From Mesostigma viride (Eukaryota > Streptophyta > Mesostigmatophyceae > Mesostigmatales > Mesostigmataceae), in the NCBI GenBank assembly GCA_009746045.1, contig RPFO01000477.1, positions 1 through 46,528 on the forward strand: 46,528 nt of DNA. Reading direction: 5' to 3'. The notes beneath the pieces were generated by a model. That model did no database searches and was not told where the DNA came from. It saw only the letters and a program-made list of their open reading frames with translations. The translations under genes and the position numbers were made by a program. Shown piece by piece: positions 22,574 through 32,700 of this stretch (position 1 is its first letter; the number at the start of each line of letters is the position of its first letter).

Positions 22574-22802
22574 TGTGCTCTCTCTATCTGTTGTGGACTA
22601 TGTCGTCAGTTATTTTCTTTGGGTGGTGTTTTTCTATAGGGTATGCCGTTCCGTGCTACATAATAAAGGTATTTAGTTTTGCAGGTTTACATTGTGCTCT
22701 CTCTATCTGTCGTGGACTATGTCGTCAGTTATTTTCTTTGGGTGGTGTTTTTCTATAGGGTATGCCGTTCCGTGCCACATAATAATGGTATTTAATTTTG
22801 CA
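22565..22802 (+). repeat. 119-bp tandem duplication, intron 7
   Basis: Two nearly identical units start GGTTTACATTGTGCTCTC at 22565 and 22684. After them intron 7 ends in a C-rich tract (22890-22909) and GGCAG. Confidence 0.92.
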
Positions 22803-22915
22803 CTATGTAGTCATACTGCCATGACTATGCGCGGCTCATGTCAATGCTCTCATCTCTTCCCCCGCCCCTCCCCACCCCCGCCACCCTTCTTCTGCGCCCC
22901 CCCCCCCCCTGGCAG

Positions 22916-23358
22916 GCGTGTCGCAAGGACGTTCCGCCACTGGGCCTCCCTCCCCCGCGCCGCCCGCGCGGTCGCCAGTACCCACCGCGTGGTCCACCTC
23001 CTCTCCCGCTCCCTCCACTCCTGGTCCAACTTTGCCCGCGCGCGAGCCGCCCTATCCCTCAAGGTCTTCGCGTTGCGCTGCTCCCTCGCCCGCCACTCCC
23101 TCCGCCGAGCCTTCGGCTGTTGGGCCGCCTGGGTGTCCCTGCAAGCCCGGGCGTCGGCGCTGGCCGATGCGGCGGTCATGCGACGGAACGCCCGCGAGGC
23201 AGCGGCATCCCTGCGGGTACTGCTCGCATATGCGTCGCTGCGGCGGCGGCTGAGGGGGCTGGACACGCTGGCGGACGCGCGCAGGAGGGGGCGGGCGTTC
23301 CGCGTGTGGCAGCACAAGGTGGATGCGCGCCGGCTGCTCACGCGCGTGTTCGAGACCG
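22916..23358 (+). CDS. Exon 8: core Sfi1-like repeat block
   Basis: The exon is joined in phase 2 after CTGGCAG. Its 148 codons contain about five repeats in series: ARTFRHWASLPRAARAV, LLSRSLHSWSNFARAR, LRRAFGCWAAWVSLQAR, AASLRVLLAYASLRRRL and GRAFRVWQHKVDARRLL. Spacing between the Trp positions is about 30-35 residues, as in Sfi1. This is the clearest family evidence in the gene. The donor is GAGACCG|GTGGGT (phase 1), duplicated downstream. Confidence 0.82.
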
Positions 23359-23480
23359 GTGGGTGGTTTGAGGTGGTACTATACAGATACATCCGTGCAA
23401 GGGCTGAGACCGGTGGGTGGTTAGAGGTGGTACTATACAGATACATCCGTGCAAGGGCTGAGACGGGTGGGTGCTTTTCA
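23352..23480 (+). repeat. 54-bp tandem repeat containing the exon 8 splice donor
   Basis: GAGACCGGTGGGTGG starts at 23352 (the real donor) and 23406, and a variant GAGACGGGTGGGTGC at 23460. The units share TGGTACTATACAGATACATC. The decoys keep the GTGGGT core. Confidence 0.9.
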
Positions 23481-24378
23481 GATGAATTGCTACGGCTTTG
23501 CAAGGCGTGGCGTTGCGAATTCAAAGGTGGTGCTCGTTCGAGATGGCTAGGTGTCTGTATTGTCTCATTGAGGTGTTTGTTATTGAGGTGTCGGTCATTA
23601 CGGTGTTTGTTGTCGAGGTGTTTGTCGTATCGCGGTCGAAACCGGGGGTGGTTGCGATGTGGGACCGATGCTACGCTTCACGAGGGCAACACCTCTCTTA
23701 TGGGGTCAGCTTGCTTGGGCATAGTGGCGGTGTAGTATTGTTATTTATAGTATTGTTATTTGTTTCATGGGGGTGCCTTCACACATGTCGAGTCAGCTTG
23801 CTTTAGGGAGTGTTGGGTTGAGACGGTGGGTGTTGGATGTTCGAGAGTGGTGGGTGATCTTTTCAAATGAGGTTTCTATAGCCTCGCAAGGCGCGACCAC
23901 TCCCACCTCGGTGGGTCTCCTGTTGTATTCTGTATAGTATAGTGACATAGATTCTGTATAGTGACATAGATTCTGTATAGTATAGTGACATCGAGTGCGT
24001 GTGCTAGCGGTGCCCTCGCGCTGCGCTTGCACATGCTATGGCTTCACATGGCAACCCCCTTGTTAGGCTAGAAAAGGGGGATGGATTGTGGTAATGTTGG
24101 GCGCGCCCTATGCCCGTATGCCCTCCCATGGCTTCATTCCAATGCAGATGGTTTCTTCCCCCCCAACATTATACCATGTTCATTGCGGTTATGAACAGAA
24201 TCAATAAACACCGCCACGCATGCGCCCCTACCGTAACCTCAGCTGCTGCCCCCCCCTCTCTCTTTTCTCCCCTTAACCCTCCTCCCTGCATGCCACAACA
24301 CTCACGCACACATGCCAACACACATGCACACACACAACCTTTCTTGTCAACCCCCCCTCCCCTCATTTCCCACCCCAG
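23481..24378 (+). other. Rest of intron 8, several small tandem repeats
   Basis: Short repeats of GAGGTGTTTGTT type (23565-23630) and ATTCTGTATAGTGACATAG type (23930-23990). It ends in a C/T-rich tract and CACCCCAG at 24371-24378. Confidence 0.65.
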
Positions 24379-24712
24379 CCGAGGCATGCTGGGAGGCGGC
24401 CGGCGGTGACGTCCACCAGCAGCGCTTCTCCCTCCTGTCCCGCTGCCTGCGCGGGTGGGTCGACTGGATGGCCCGCCGTAGCGGCCGCCAGCAGAGGAAC
24501 ATGCGGCGGCATGCCGCAGTGACGTACGCCAGGGCCTCCTTGCTCTGCCGCTCGTTCGGGGCGTTACTAGCAGCCGTCACCGCCACACGGGAGAGGAGGC
24601 AGCTTCGGGGGGATGTCCACGCGGCGCTGCTCGTGTGGCGGGCGGCAGCAAAGGCGCGCAGGAACCAGGCGCCGCCCAAGATGCGCCGGATTGGGCATCG
24701 CACGGTGTATAG
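24379..24712 (+). CDS. Exon 9: Sfi1-like repeats
   Basis: The exon is joined in phase 1 (T|AEACWEAAGGDVHQQ). Repeats are LLSRCLRGWVDWMARRS, LLCRSFGALLAAVTATRER and VHAALLVWRAAAKARRN. I place the donor at TATAG|GTACAA (phase 2) because it matches the phase of exon 10; CACG|GTGTAT just upstream is an alternative but would break the frame. Confidence 0.75.
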
Positions 24713-25508
24713 GTACAAATAGGTTTGGTACCTTGCATGGATACTAGGATACTGCTAGTGTATGAATGAGACAACCAGCGCGATGTAGTTGTTTTCGAGT
24801 GCGGCGGGTGTTCATAGTGTTGGGGCAAACCGCTGGGGCAGCACGCACATGTGGCCGGGTATCACACGGTGTGCAGGGACGTCTATTATTTTAATCAATG
24901 GGCACGTCTATTTTTTCTACCGTGCTCAAGAAAACGGTGGTCAAGGATATTGTATTGTTTTGTGTTGGTACTTGTGGGTACGAGGATTCTAGCCGTGCGG
25001 ACACCATCGTCTGGGTTGCTGCGGAGGTGGCAGCGCCCCACAGCAACCAGCGGACGGGCCTTGCTGCGAGCTGGAGCCCTAGTAATTTCGCTTGACGCTA
25101 CCGTCACTCCATGGTCGTTCTGGTGTCAGTCCGTATCCACCCGATAGTCAGCCTATACTCATTCCGCATTCTTGGATTTTCCTCACCTTGGCTATGCTTG
25201 CAAACCTTGGCTACGCTCGCCCTCCCTACCTCCATTGGCTCCTGTGGTACGTTCCTTGGTTGACATGTAGTCTTGTGGCAATTATTTTAATTGGCTCCAT
25301 TGGCGTGCATGCCGCGGATGCCGATAGGGGTGGAGGTATTCGCGGGACCCCCATCAGATTGTATACCTCAAACCCTCACAACTTACAAATCTCTTGGACA
25401 CAAATGCTCACGCACGGGTCATTGGCACTTGTTCTCTGGCACTGCTTGTGTCAACTCCCTTAATAAAAAACAACTCCCTTAAACAACCCTCCCCCCCCCC
25501 ACACGCAG
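24713..25508 (+). other. Intron 9
   Basis: Nothing coding is visible. It ends in a C run and CACACGCAG. Confidence 0.55.
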
Positions 25509-25706
25509 GTACCGCCGCGCGCAGGTGCTGCGTACCGTCATGTCCGCCCTGCGGGGACTTGTGGCCGATGCAGACGCCACCGCTGTCTGGGCGCTCACGC
25601 AGGTCCGCGCGCGCATGGCGTTTGAGGCGCTGGCGCGGGCGCTGAGGCGGCGGCAGGAGCAGCTGCAGCAACACCACAGCTACTGGCGCACGTGTCGCCC
25701 CCAGTG
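25509..25706 (+). CDS. Exon 10: Sfi1-like repeats
   Basis: Phase 2 at both ends. It reads YRRAQVLRTVMSALRGLVAD, then AFEALARALRRRQEQLQQHH and YWRTCRPQ. The helical pattern continues from exon 9 with Leu in place of some Trp residues. The donor is CAGTG|GTGGGT. Confidence 0.75.
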
Positions 25707-25783
25707 GTGGGTTCCCTACATGATCTGCAATCCAAAACTATGCAAGGAGTCTATTTGCGTGAGACTGGTCTTTAGAGCTGTAG

Positions 25784-25866
25784 GCCCCCCCACGTGCTGC
25801 CAGGGCGGTCGCTTGTATCTACCCCAGGACGGTTGCTTGTGTTTACGCCAGGGCGGTTGCTTGTAA
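25784..25866 (+). repeat. Short tandem repeat, intron 10
   Basis: Three degenerate units of about 28 bp, of the form CCAGGGCGGTTGCTTGT. Confidence 0.75.
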
Positions 25867-26026
25867 GCAAGTATTTACGAAACACAGTACGGTAATTTAT
25901 AGCGAGTATTGACGTCACATAGGTGCGCTTTCAATGTTTCTTTCACCAGGCCCGGGTTTCTTTCTTTTTCTTTTTTTTTTTGCAGACCATTAGTGTGTTT
26001 GTTTACCTCGGTACATGGGTTGTGTT

Positions 26027-26297
26027 CTCCCTCCCCCCCTCCCTCCTCCCTCCCTCCCTCCCTCCCTCCCTCCCTCCCTCCCTCCCTCCCTCCCTCCTCC
26101 CTCCCTCCTCCCTCCCTCCCTCCCTCCCTCCCTCCCTCCCTCCCTCCCTCCCTCCCTCCTCCCTCCCTCCCTCCCTCCCTCCCTCCCTCCCTCCCTCCCT
26201 CCCTCCCTCCCTCCCTCCCTCCCTCCCTCCCTCCCTCCCTCCCTCCCTCCCTCCCTCCCTCCCTCCCTCCCTCCCTCCCTCCCTCCCTCCCTCCCTC
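26027..26297 (+). repeat. (CCCT)n microsatellite acting as the polypyrimidine tract of intron 10
   Basis: About 270 bp of CCCT units, with a few CCT-shortened units, end 13 bases before the exon 11 acceptor (GCGAACCAG at 26302-26310). The PSLPPSLP and REGGREGG ORFs over it are artefacts. Confidence 0.95.
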
Positions 26298-26310
26298 CTG
26301 TGCGAACCAG

Positions 26311-26448
26311 TGCTGTGCTGGCGTGGTGGCACGAATGGGCCGCACACACCAAGGGAAGGAGAGTGAAGGGGCATCAGCTGGCGGCGTCCACAGCAAGGGC
26401 CAGGATTCGCCGCGCCTTCAAAGCATGGAATGGCTACCGCCATAGGAG
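26311..26448 (+). CDS. Exon 11: Sfi1-like repeats
   Basis: The exon enters in phase 2 just after the CCCT satellite and encodes AVLAWWHEWAAHTKGRR, a basic linker and IRRAFKAWNGYRHRR. Both helices fit the Sfi1 consensus well. The donor GGAG|GTGGGG (phase 2) is chosen because it joins exon 12 in frame with correct repeat spacing, although the site is weak. Confidence 0.75.
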
Positions 26449-27411
26449 GTGGGGCGTGAATGGCATATGGAGAGGCAATGTATGCGGCGTTGTTTGATCG
26501 GCATCCTCGTCGGAGGTTGTGGGTAGCTACGGCGTCGCAAGGCAACCCCCAGTGAAAAACGCGTAGCCCCAAGTAGCCACTAGCCAGATAAGGCAAACGG
26601 GGTCTCTGCACAGGAGCTGTCTTTGGGAAGCCTACCTAAAGGAAATGGTACCGTGCCCTAATTGATTCCACCCTCACAGCTATAGGTCCAGTGGCCTGAG
26701 GTCCCCGCAGAAAAAGGTAATGATTCGTGCTCTGTTTGCAAATAGGTTTCATGCACGATTCTTTGCTTGCTGTGCTCAGTATGCTTCTTGTAGAATGCAC
26801 CCCCTATGGCTTCGCAATGCAACCTCTTGAAAGGGGGTTGGCTTGCGATAATGTTGCCTTACCTCCCCCTGCCCCTTCCTTACCCCACCCAACCGCAGCT
26901 ATCCGGCCAGGAAATCCTCCATTTCCACCCACCAGTGCCCCTTGTGGAATGTGCCCCTCTGGGCCCACATGCTAGGTGTTTTCATTGCACCATGAACAGA
27001 TGCTTGGTGTAAACTGTGAAACTTAAAGTGTCAGCCCAGCATTGCGCCGTGGGCTACACAGCGCGCTCCTTGCTGGGGTCATCACCTACCCCGAGTGAGC
27101 ATGACACTGTTAACAGCGTGACACTAGCGCAACATGGAGGTGGTACCCTTAACCCAAAAATCCTGAACTGTAAGCCCTTAACACATAAGACACATAAGTA
27201 GTGGGTTTAAGTTTTACGCCTGTCTTTGAACTATATACATATTTCTTTCTTTTACTCGAGAGCCTCTATTTATTTGTTTCAGCTTCTCAACATTATCGCA
27301 AGGCACCCCCCCCCCCATTGTTATGTGTGGTTGTTTTTCATATTCACGTACCGTACGTATCTGATTACTACGTGACCGGTTCTGTCTTTGTTGACAATCC
27401 CATGTGCTGAT
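26449..27411 (+). other. Intron 11, 5' part
   Basis: About 960 bp without a recognisable gene. ORFs are short and unsupported. Confidence 0.5.
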
Positions 27412-28571
27412 GCTCGGTGCTATCTGTTTTGGGATGACCTGCTAAAGGGTGATGGCTGTCCGTGGGGTGGGGTGATGCAGCTGGGGGTGCTCATGCTCGG
27501 TGCTATCTGTTTTGGGATGACCTGCTAAAGGGTGATGGCTGTCCGTGGGGTGCGGTGATGCAACTGGGGGTGCTCATGCTCGGTGCTATCTGTTTTGGGA
27601 TGACCTGCTAAAGGGTGACAGCTGTCCGTGGGGTGGGGTGATGCAGCTGGGGGTGCTCATGCTCGGTGCTATCTGTTTTGGGATGACCTGCTAAAGGGTG
27701 ATGGCTGTCTGTGGGGTGCGGTGATGCAACTGGGGGTGCTCATGCTCGGTGCTATCTGTTTTGGGATGACCTGCTAAAGGGTGACGGCTGTCCGTGGGGT
27801 GGGGTGATGCAACTGGGGGTGCTCATGCTCGGTGCTATCTGTTTGGGATGACCTGCTAAAGGGTGACAGCTGTCCGTGGGGTGCGGTGATGCAGCTGGGG
27901 GTGCTCATGCGCGGTGCTATCTGTTTTGGGATGACCTGCTAAAGGGTGACAGCTGTCCGTGGGGTGGGGTGATGCAACTGGGGGTGCTCATGCTCGGTGC
28001 TATCTGTTTTGGGATGACCTGCTAAAGGGTGATGGCTGTCCGTGGGGTGGGGTGATGCAGCTGGGGGTGCTCATGCTCGGTGCTATCTGTTTTGGGATGA
28101 CCTGCTAAAGGGTGATGGCTGTCTGTGGGGTGCGGTGATGCAGCTGGGGGTGCTCATGCTCGGTGCTATCTGTTTTGGGATGACCTGCTAAAGGGTGACA
28201 GCTGTCCGTGGGGTGGGGTGATGCAGCTGGGGGTGCTCATGCTCGGTGCTATCTGTTTTGGGATGACCTGCTTAAGGGGGATGGCTGTCCGTGGGGTGGG
28301 GTGATGCAACTGGGGGTGCTCATGCTCGGTGCTATCTGTTTTGGGATGACCTGCTTAAGGGTGATGGCTGTCCGTGGGGTGCGGTGATGCAACTGGGGGT
28401 GCTCATGCTCGGTGCTATCTGTTTTGGGATGACCTGCTCACGGGTGATGGCTGTCCGTGGGGTGCGGTGATGCAACTGGGGGTGCTCATGCTCGGTGCTA
28501 TCTGTTTTGGGATGACCTGCTAAAGGGTGATGGCTGTCCGTGGGGTGGGGTGATGCAACTGGGGGTGCGGA
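27412..28571 (+). repeat. 83-bp minisatellite, 14 units, intron 11
   Basis: Units start GCTCGGTGCTATCTGTTTTG at 27412 and recur every 83 bp, the last at 28490. Variation is confined to a few sites: TGATGGCTG versus TGACAGCTG, GTGGGG versus GTGCGG, CAACTG versus CAGCTG. One unit lacks a T (near 27842). The variants recur in mixed order, as expected for unequal exchange or gene conversion. Confidence 0.95.
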
Positions 28572-28840
28572 CTGGGGGGGTCATGGGGGATGGGATGTGT
28601 GGGTGTGGGGTGTGTGAGCTGGGGGGTGGGTGGGAGAGGATGGGGAACTGGGGGACCTTGACCTACTTGTTTTGGGAATAAACCCTCGGTCTCACGTGAG
28701 TGGTGGATGGGGGCAACGCGGGGGCAGGGGCGGCGTAGCTGGCTGGATCCATGCTTGTTTGTTTTTTACCTTTTCTTTTTTTAATGGGAGCTTGTTTTTG
28801 AGTGGCTTGGTTTGTGGTGGACGTGTGTGCATGCCTCCAG
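28572..28840 (+). other. Intron 11, 3' part, G-rich
   Basis: G-rich low-complexity sequence on the + strand, then a T-rich tract and GCCTCCAG at 28833-28840. Confidence 0.6.
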
Positions 28841-28946
28841 GCAACGCATGCGCCAGCTGGCAGAGTTGGCGTTCGCCCACCACGAGCATGGCCTGGCGGT
28901 GCGCGCTTTCCAACGATGGGCGGACGGCATGCTGATGACCCGCGCC
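28841..28946 (+). CDS. Exon 12: Sfi1-like repeat
   Basis: Phase 2 in, phase 0 out (CGCGCC|GTATCC). It reads QRMRQLAELAFAHHEHGLAV and AVRAFQRWADGMLMTRA. Joined to exon 11, the distance from AFKAW to AFQRW is about 35 residues, the spacing seen in Sfi1 arrays. That supports splicing over the 2.4-kb intron. Confidence 0.75.
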
Positions 28947-29284
28947 GTATCCTTGCAACCATTCATCATCCTTGGAAAACAACCGTTCCTACTTTGAAAA
29001 CTAAATTGTTTAGAACATAAACTACTATGTCCATCCTGTCCTGTACGTGTACTCGTTCATTATTTGCTTTCCTTCCTCTTGTTCAATCGGTTCTCGCACT
29101 TGCAATTCTGGCATTCGGGTGATCTTGCTCCTGGAGCACACGCAAGTTATGTATTAGTACCCATATAGGGCACCAGGCACATAGGCTTTGTAGTGAAGAG
29201 CCCCAGAAACTATTGTTTCCAGGCCGTTCTTCAGGATAGGTAATTTGATTTCTTTGAAAAAAGTTTGATGTCGCGGTGGTACAG

Positions 29285-29575
29285 GAGAGAGCACACGCGG
29301 CTGGGACCGCCGCCAGCTATACATCCCGCCGGCTGCGCGGATGGCAGGCGTTAGATGAGTCACAGGATCAGTATGGGAAAGCAGCGATTTCTGATGTTCT
29401 TTTTCCCTGCCTGTCTGGATACACCACACCATGGCCAGCTATGCTCCATACAGTCCCTCTATCCTGTCACAGGATTTCTATCCTGATACTGTCGATCCTG
29501 CCACAGTCTATCCTATTTCACGCTAGCATGGGTCCTGGGCGCAGGCTGGCATGGGTCGTGAAGTGTTCTCGTCAG
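29285..29575 (+). CDS. Exon 13: Sfi1-like repeat, 3' end uncertain
   Basis: The exon follows GTGGTACAG in phase 0 and reads ERAHAAGTAASYTSRRLRGW then QALDESQDQ, one good repeat. The phase-0 donor that keeps the frame is CGTCAG|GTGCAA at 29575/29576. However, the last 65 or so codons look intronic, with repeated TCCTGTCACAG-like strings, so an earlier, weaker donor may be used. Confidence 0.55.
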
Positions 29576-29735
29576 GTGCAAGAAAATGTTTCCCTCTGCC
29601 TCCCCGCCCCGCCAGCCACCCACCCACACTCCAACGGGCATCCAACGGACATCACGTGGTTCCCTTAACTATCCCAACGTCACACCCGTCCCATGACCAA
29701 ATTCTACTGCTACTCAAATATGACTTCCGCTTCAG

Positions 29736-32700
29736 GCTGCGGCACGGCGCGTGATGCTGCTGGAGCGTGCATGGGCCGCCCTCCACGATAACCAGCGGTG
29801 CGAGCTCTCGCCCAATGACAAGGTGATACCTGGCGTGACTCCAGGCAGGGGCGCCACCGCCCCCCGCTGGCAGACGGGGCGCCGCTGCCGCCGGCAGGGC
29901 TGGTGGCTCCCTTGTCGCGACGCGTCCTCCTGGGGAGCTAGGGCCAGCAACAATGACAGTATCAATAACAACATCAACAAGACCGGGACCATGGCAAGCA
30001 ATCAGCCCTGGGTGGGTAAAGTTTCGCACGACGATGAAGGGGGCAGAAAGCCAGGTCTGGATGGACCAGGTGGCGTGAAACCAGGGCTGGGTGGGGCAGG
30101 TGCGGACGCAAGCAGCAAGCAGGGCCTGGGGGGTGATGCCAGCAGTAACGCGTGGCGGGCAAGTGCTGCGTGGGCGCGCAACGCGTCTCGGCAGCCATGG
30201 GTGGCCGCACCGGCGATGGTCCCGCGGGGGGGGGTGCCGCCGTCCAGGGACCGGGCAGGGCCAGGGGACCCCCCCGCACCAGGCACTACAGCTGGTGGTC
30301 TCGGGGGCAGTCTTGGCGGTGTTGGCGGCCATCTGATCGGCGGCGCTGGTAGCAGCCTTGGTGGCGGTGCGGGCGGCGGGGGTGCTCTTGGTGGAGGGCA
30401 TGATGGTGGTCGTGGCGGTAATGTGGGCGGTGCTCAGGGGAATGCCTCTGGTGGGCATCGCCAGCCGTATGGCTTCCGTGGGCAAGCCCCCGACGCAGTC
30501 CCCCACACGCCTCCCACGAGGGACACCCCGCGTGGGCTAGCGCCCGGAGCGGTGGGCTCTGGTCCGGTCGCTGGCTTCATGACGGGCCGCGGCAACACCC
30601 GCGTCGACGCGGAGGTGGAGTCGGTATGGGGCGACCCGCAGGCATCCGTGGGAGAGCGGGACGCGGCCGCCGCGTGGGCGCGCGCGCATGAGCGGGTGGC
30701 CGGGTGGCTCGTGGCGGAGAACCCAGAAGAGGACTCCATGACAGCATCCCCGCTCGAGGAGTCGACAGAAGTGGACACGCGGGAGGATTCCATGGGAACG
30801 AATACCCGAGAGGAGTCCTCCAGGGGAGGCCTTACCCGAGAGGACTCGGAGGCCACCGGGAGTGTATTCAGGGCAGCGGGCGGGGAAAATATCCAGGACA
30901 GCTGGCGGGGGGCGATGCGTGCTGGTTCCGTCGCAGCTGCGGGTGCAGCTCGAGCTGCAGGGGCGGCCCGAGGTGGGGGTTCACAGGGGGGCGGCCGCCA
31001 GTGGTTAGTGGATGTGGTGGGGGAGGACGTGTCGTATTCGTCACGGCCGGGGACGGAATCCATGGACAGTGGAAGTGAGAGGCTGACCGGCCGATGTGGG
31101 CCAGGAGGGCGAGGGATCGAGGGAGATGATGTCGGGGGAGGAGTGGGCGCCAGCACTATGACAGGTGGCACGACCAGGGGAGGCAGCGCTGCTGCTATGG
31201 GTAGGGAGGTGGCCGGGCGGGTGGATGTCTCAGGGCCTGGCACGCGCCATGAGGGAGCTGCATATATCTCTTCGCAGGGGCAGAAGGCTAGGCCGCCCGC
31301 TAGGGAAACTCACAAGGTGGGTCCTGCATCGTCTGCTGACAGGTGGCAGGATTCTGGTCCCACCAGAGCCAGGGTGCATTCGGGAACAGGCGCCAGCAGC
31401 CAGCGAGGAGGGGCCAGGCCAGCATCTGGTGGCAGGGGCGGCCCTTCGATGGGCTATGACGGCTCGGTTGTGGTGCTGGGATCTGAGGCAGGAAGGGATA
31501 GTGCGGCGAGTCAGCGCTTATGGACCACTTCCAGTGACCTGCGGGAGGCTAGGGAGGCTTACAGTGACCCGAGGCATGCTAGGGAGACACATTCTGACCC
31601 GTGGCGTTCTGGGGAGTATGACAGTGAGCGAGGCGATGGGCGAGGGGAACACTCGTTTGTGGTGGATGTGGTGGAGGAGGTGGACTCGGAGGAGGAAGAT
31701 GGAGGGGGCGTGTATGAGGATGGTGCTTTTAAAAGAGACATTAGTGCGCAGGGGGCTGCAGAGCAGGAGGCAAGCGAGGGGGCTACACAGGTCTCAAGGA
31801 GGATGCATGATCCTCAAGGGGCTGGGACTGAGGAAGAATGGGAGGATGGCGAGGATGGGAGCAGCAGCGTGCTTGGCAGCAGCCAAGGCAAACCAGATCG
31901 TTGGGCCCTTCCTGTGGGAGGGGATGCTCCCCGTGGGGCACCGCCCGCAGGACGGGAGCCGTCCAGGGTTTCTTTGTCGCCTCAGCCGATTTATCGCGAC
32001 GCGTACGTCTTCCCCTACGCCAACCTGCCGTCGCCAATGCGTGCGGCGGGCGCTTCTGCTGCCGCACGTGAGGCCGTGCGCGCCGCCGCGTGCGAGCAGT
32101 CGTCGGCTGCCGCGGCTCAAGCCATCCTCTCCTCCCACGCCCGAAACCGCTCCTCCCACCACACCAACCGCTCCTCCCACACCCATAAAGGTTGTCTCTT
32201 TGATAATGTCTCCTCCCACCACCACGACCGTTCCTCCCAGCCGTATAACGCCTCCTCCCAGCTCTCTTATCGGGCTGCCTCGTATTCGAGAGATGATGGG
32301 CTCTCGACGACCAGAGCTGGGATGTCACAGCTGCAGGTAGGGCACGGCAGCACTGCTGGGGTTGCTTCAGCCTCCACAGCTACTCGTCCGTCCGCCAGCA
32401 ATGTCACACCCAGCGACTCCACTGCGGGTGAAAGCAGAAGTTTGGTGCTCGATAATGCCAGTGCCCGTGTGCGTAGCGGAGGGAGGGTCGATGCGAGGAC
32501 ACAACGACACCAATCACTGGACGGGCCAGCACTGTCAGGCCACGGATCCACTGAAGGCTACACATCCACGCTCAGCCAGGCGCCTGCGGCAGTGCCAGGC
32601 GCCACGCCCACGCTTGCACATCCTACCACGCCAACCTCGTTCTATAATCCTGCATCACCGCTGTCGCCAGGCCGCCAAGCGCTGACGATGCGTGAGGCAG

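Noticed and set aside
25875-26611. ORFs of LPPSLPPS and GREGGREGG repeats
   Set aside because: (CCCT)n satellite; only the last part of the + frame (from 26311) is exon 11.
27412-28571. CRISPR-like regular repeats
   Set aside because: Units are contiguous 83-mers without unique spacers, in an intron of a eukaryotic gene; a minisatellite.
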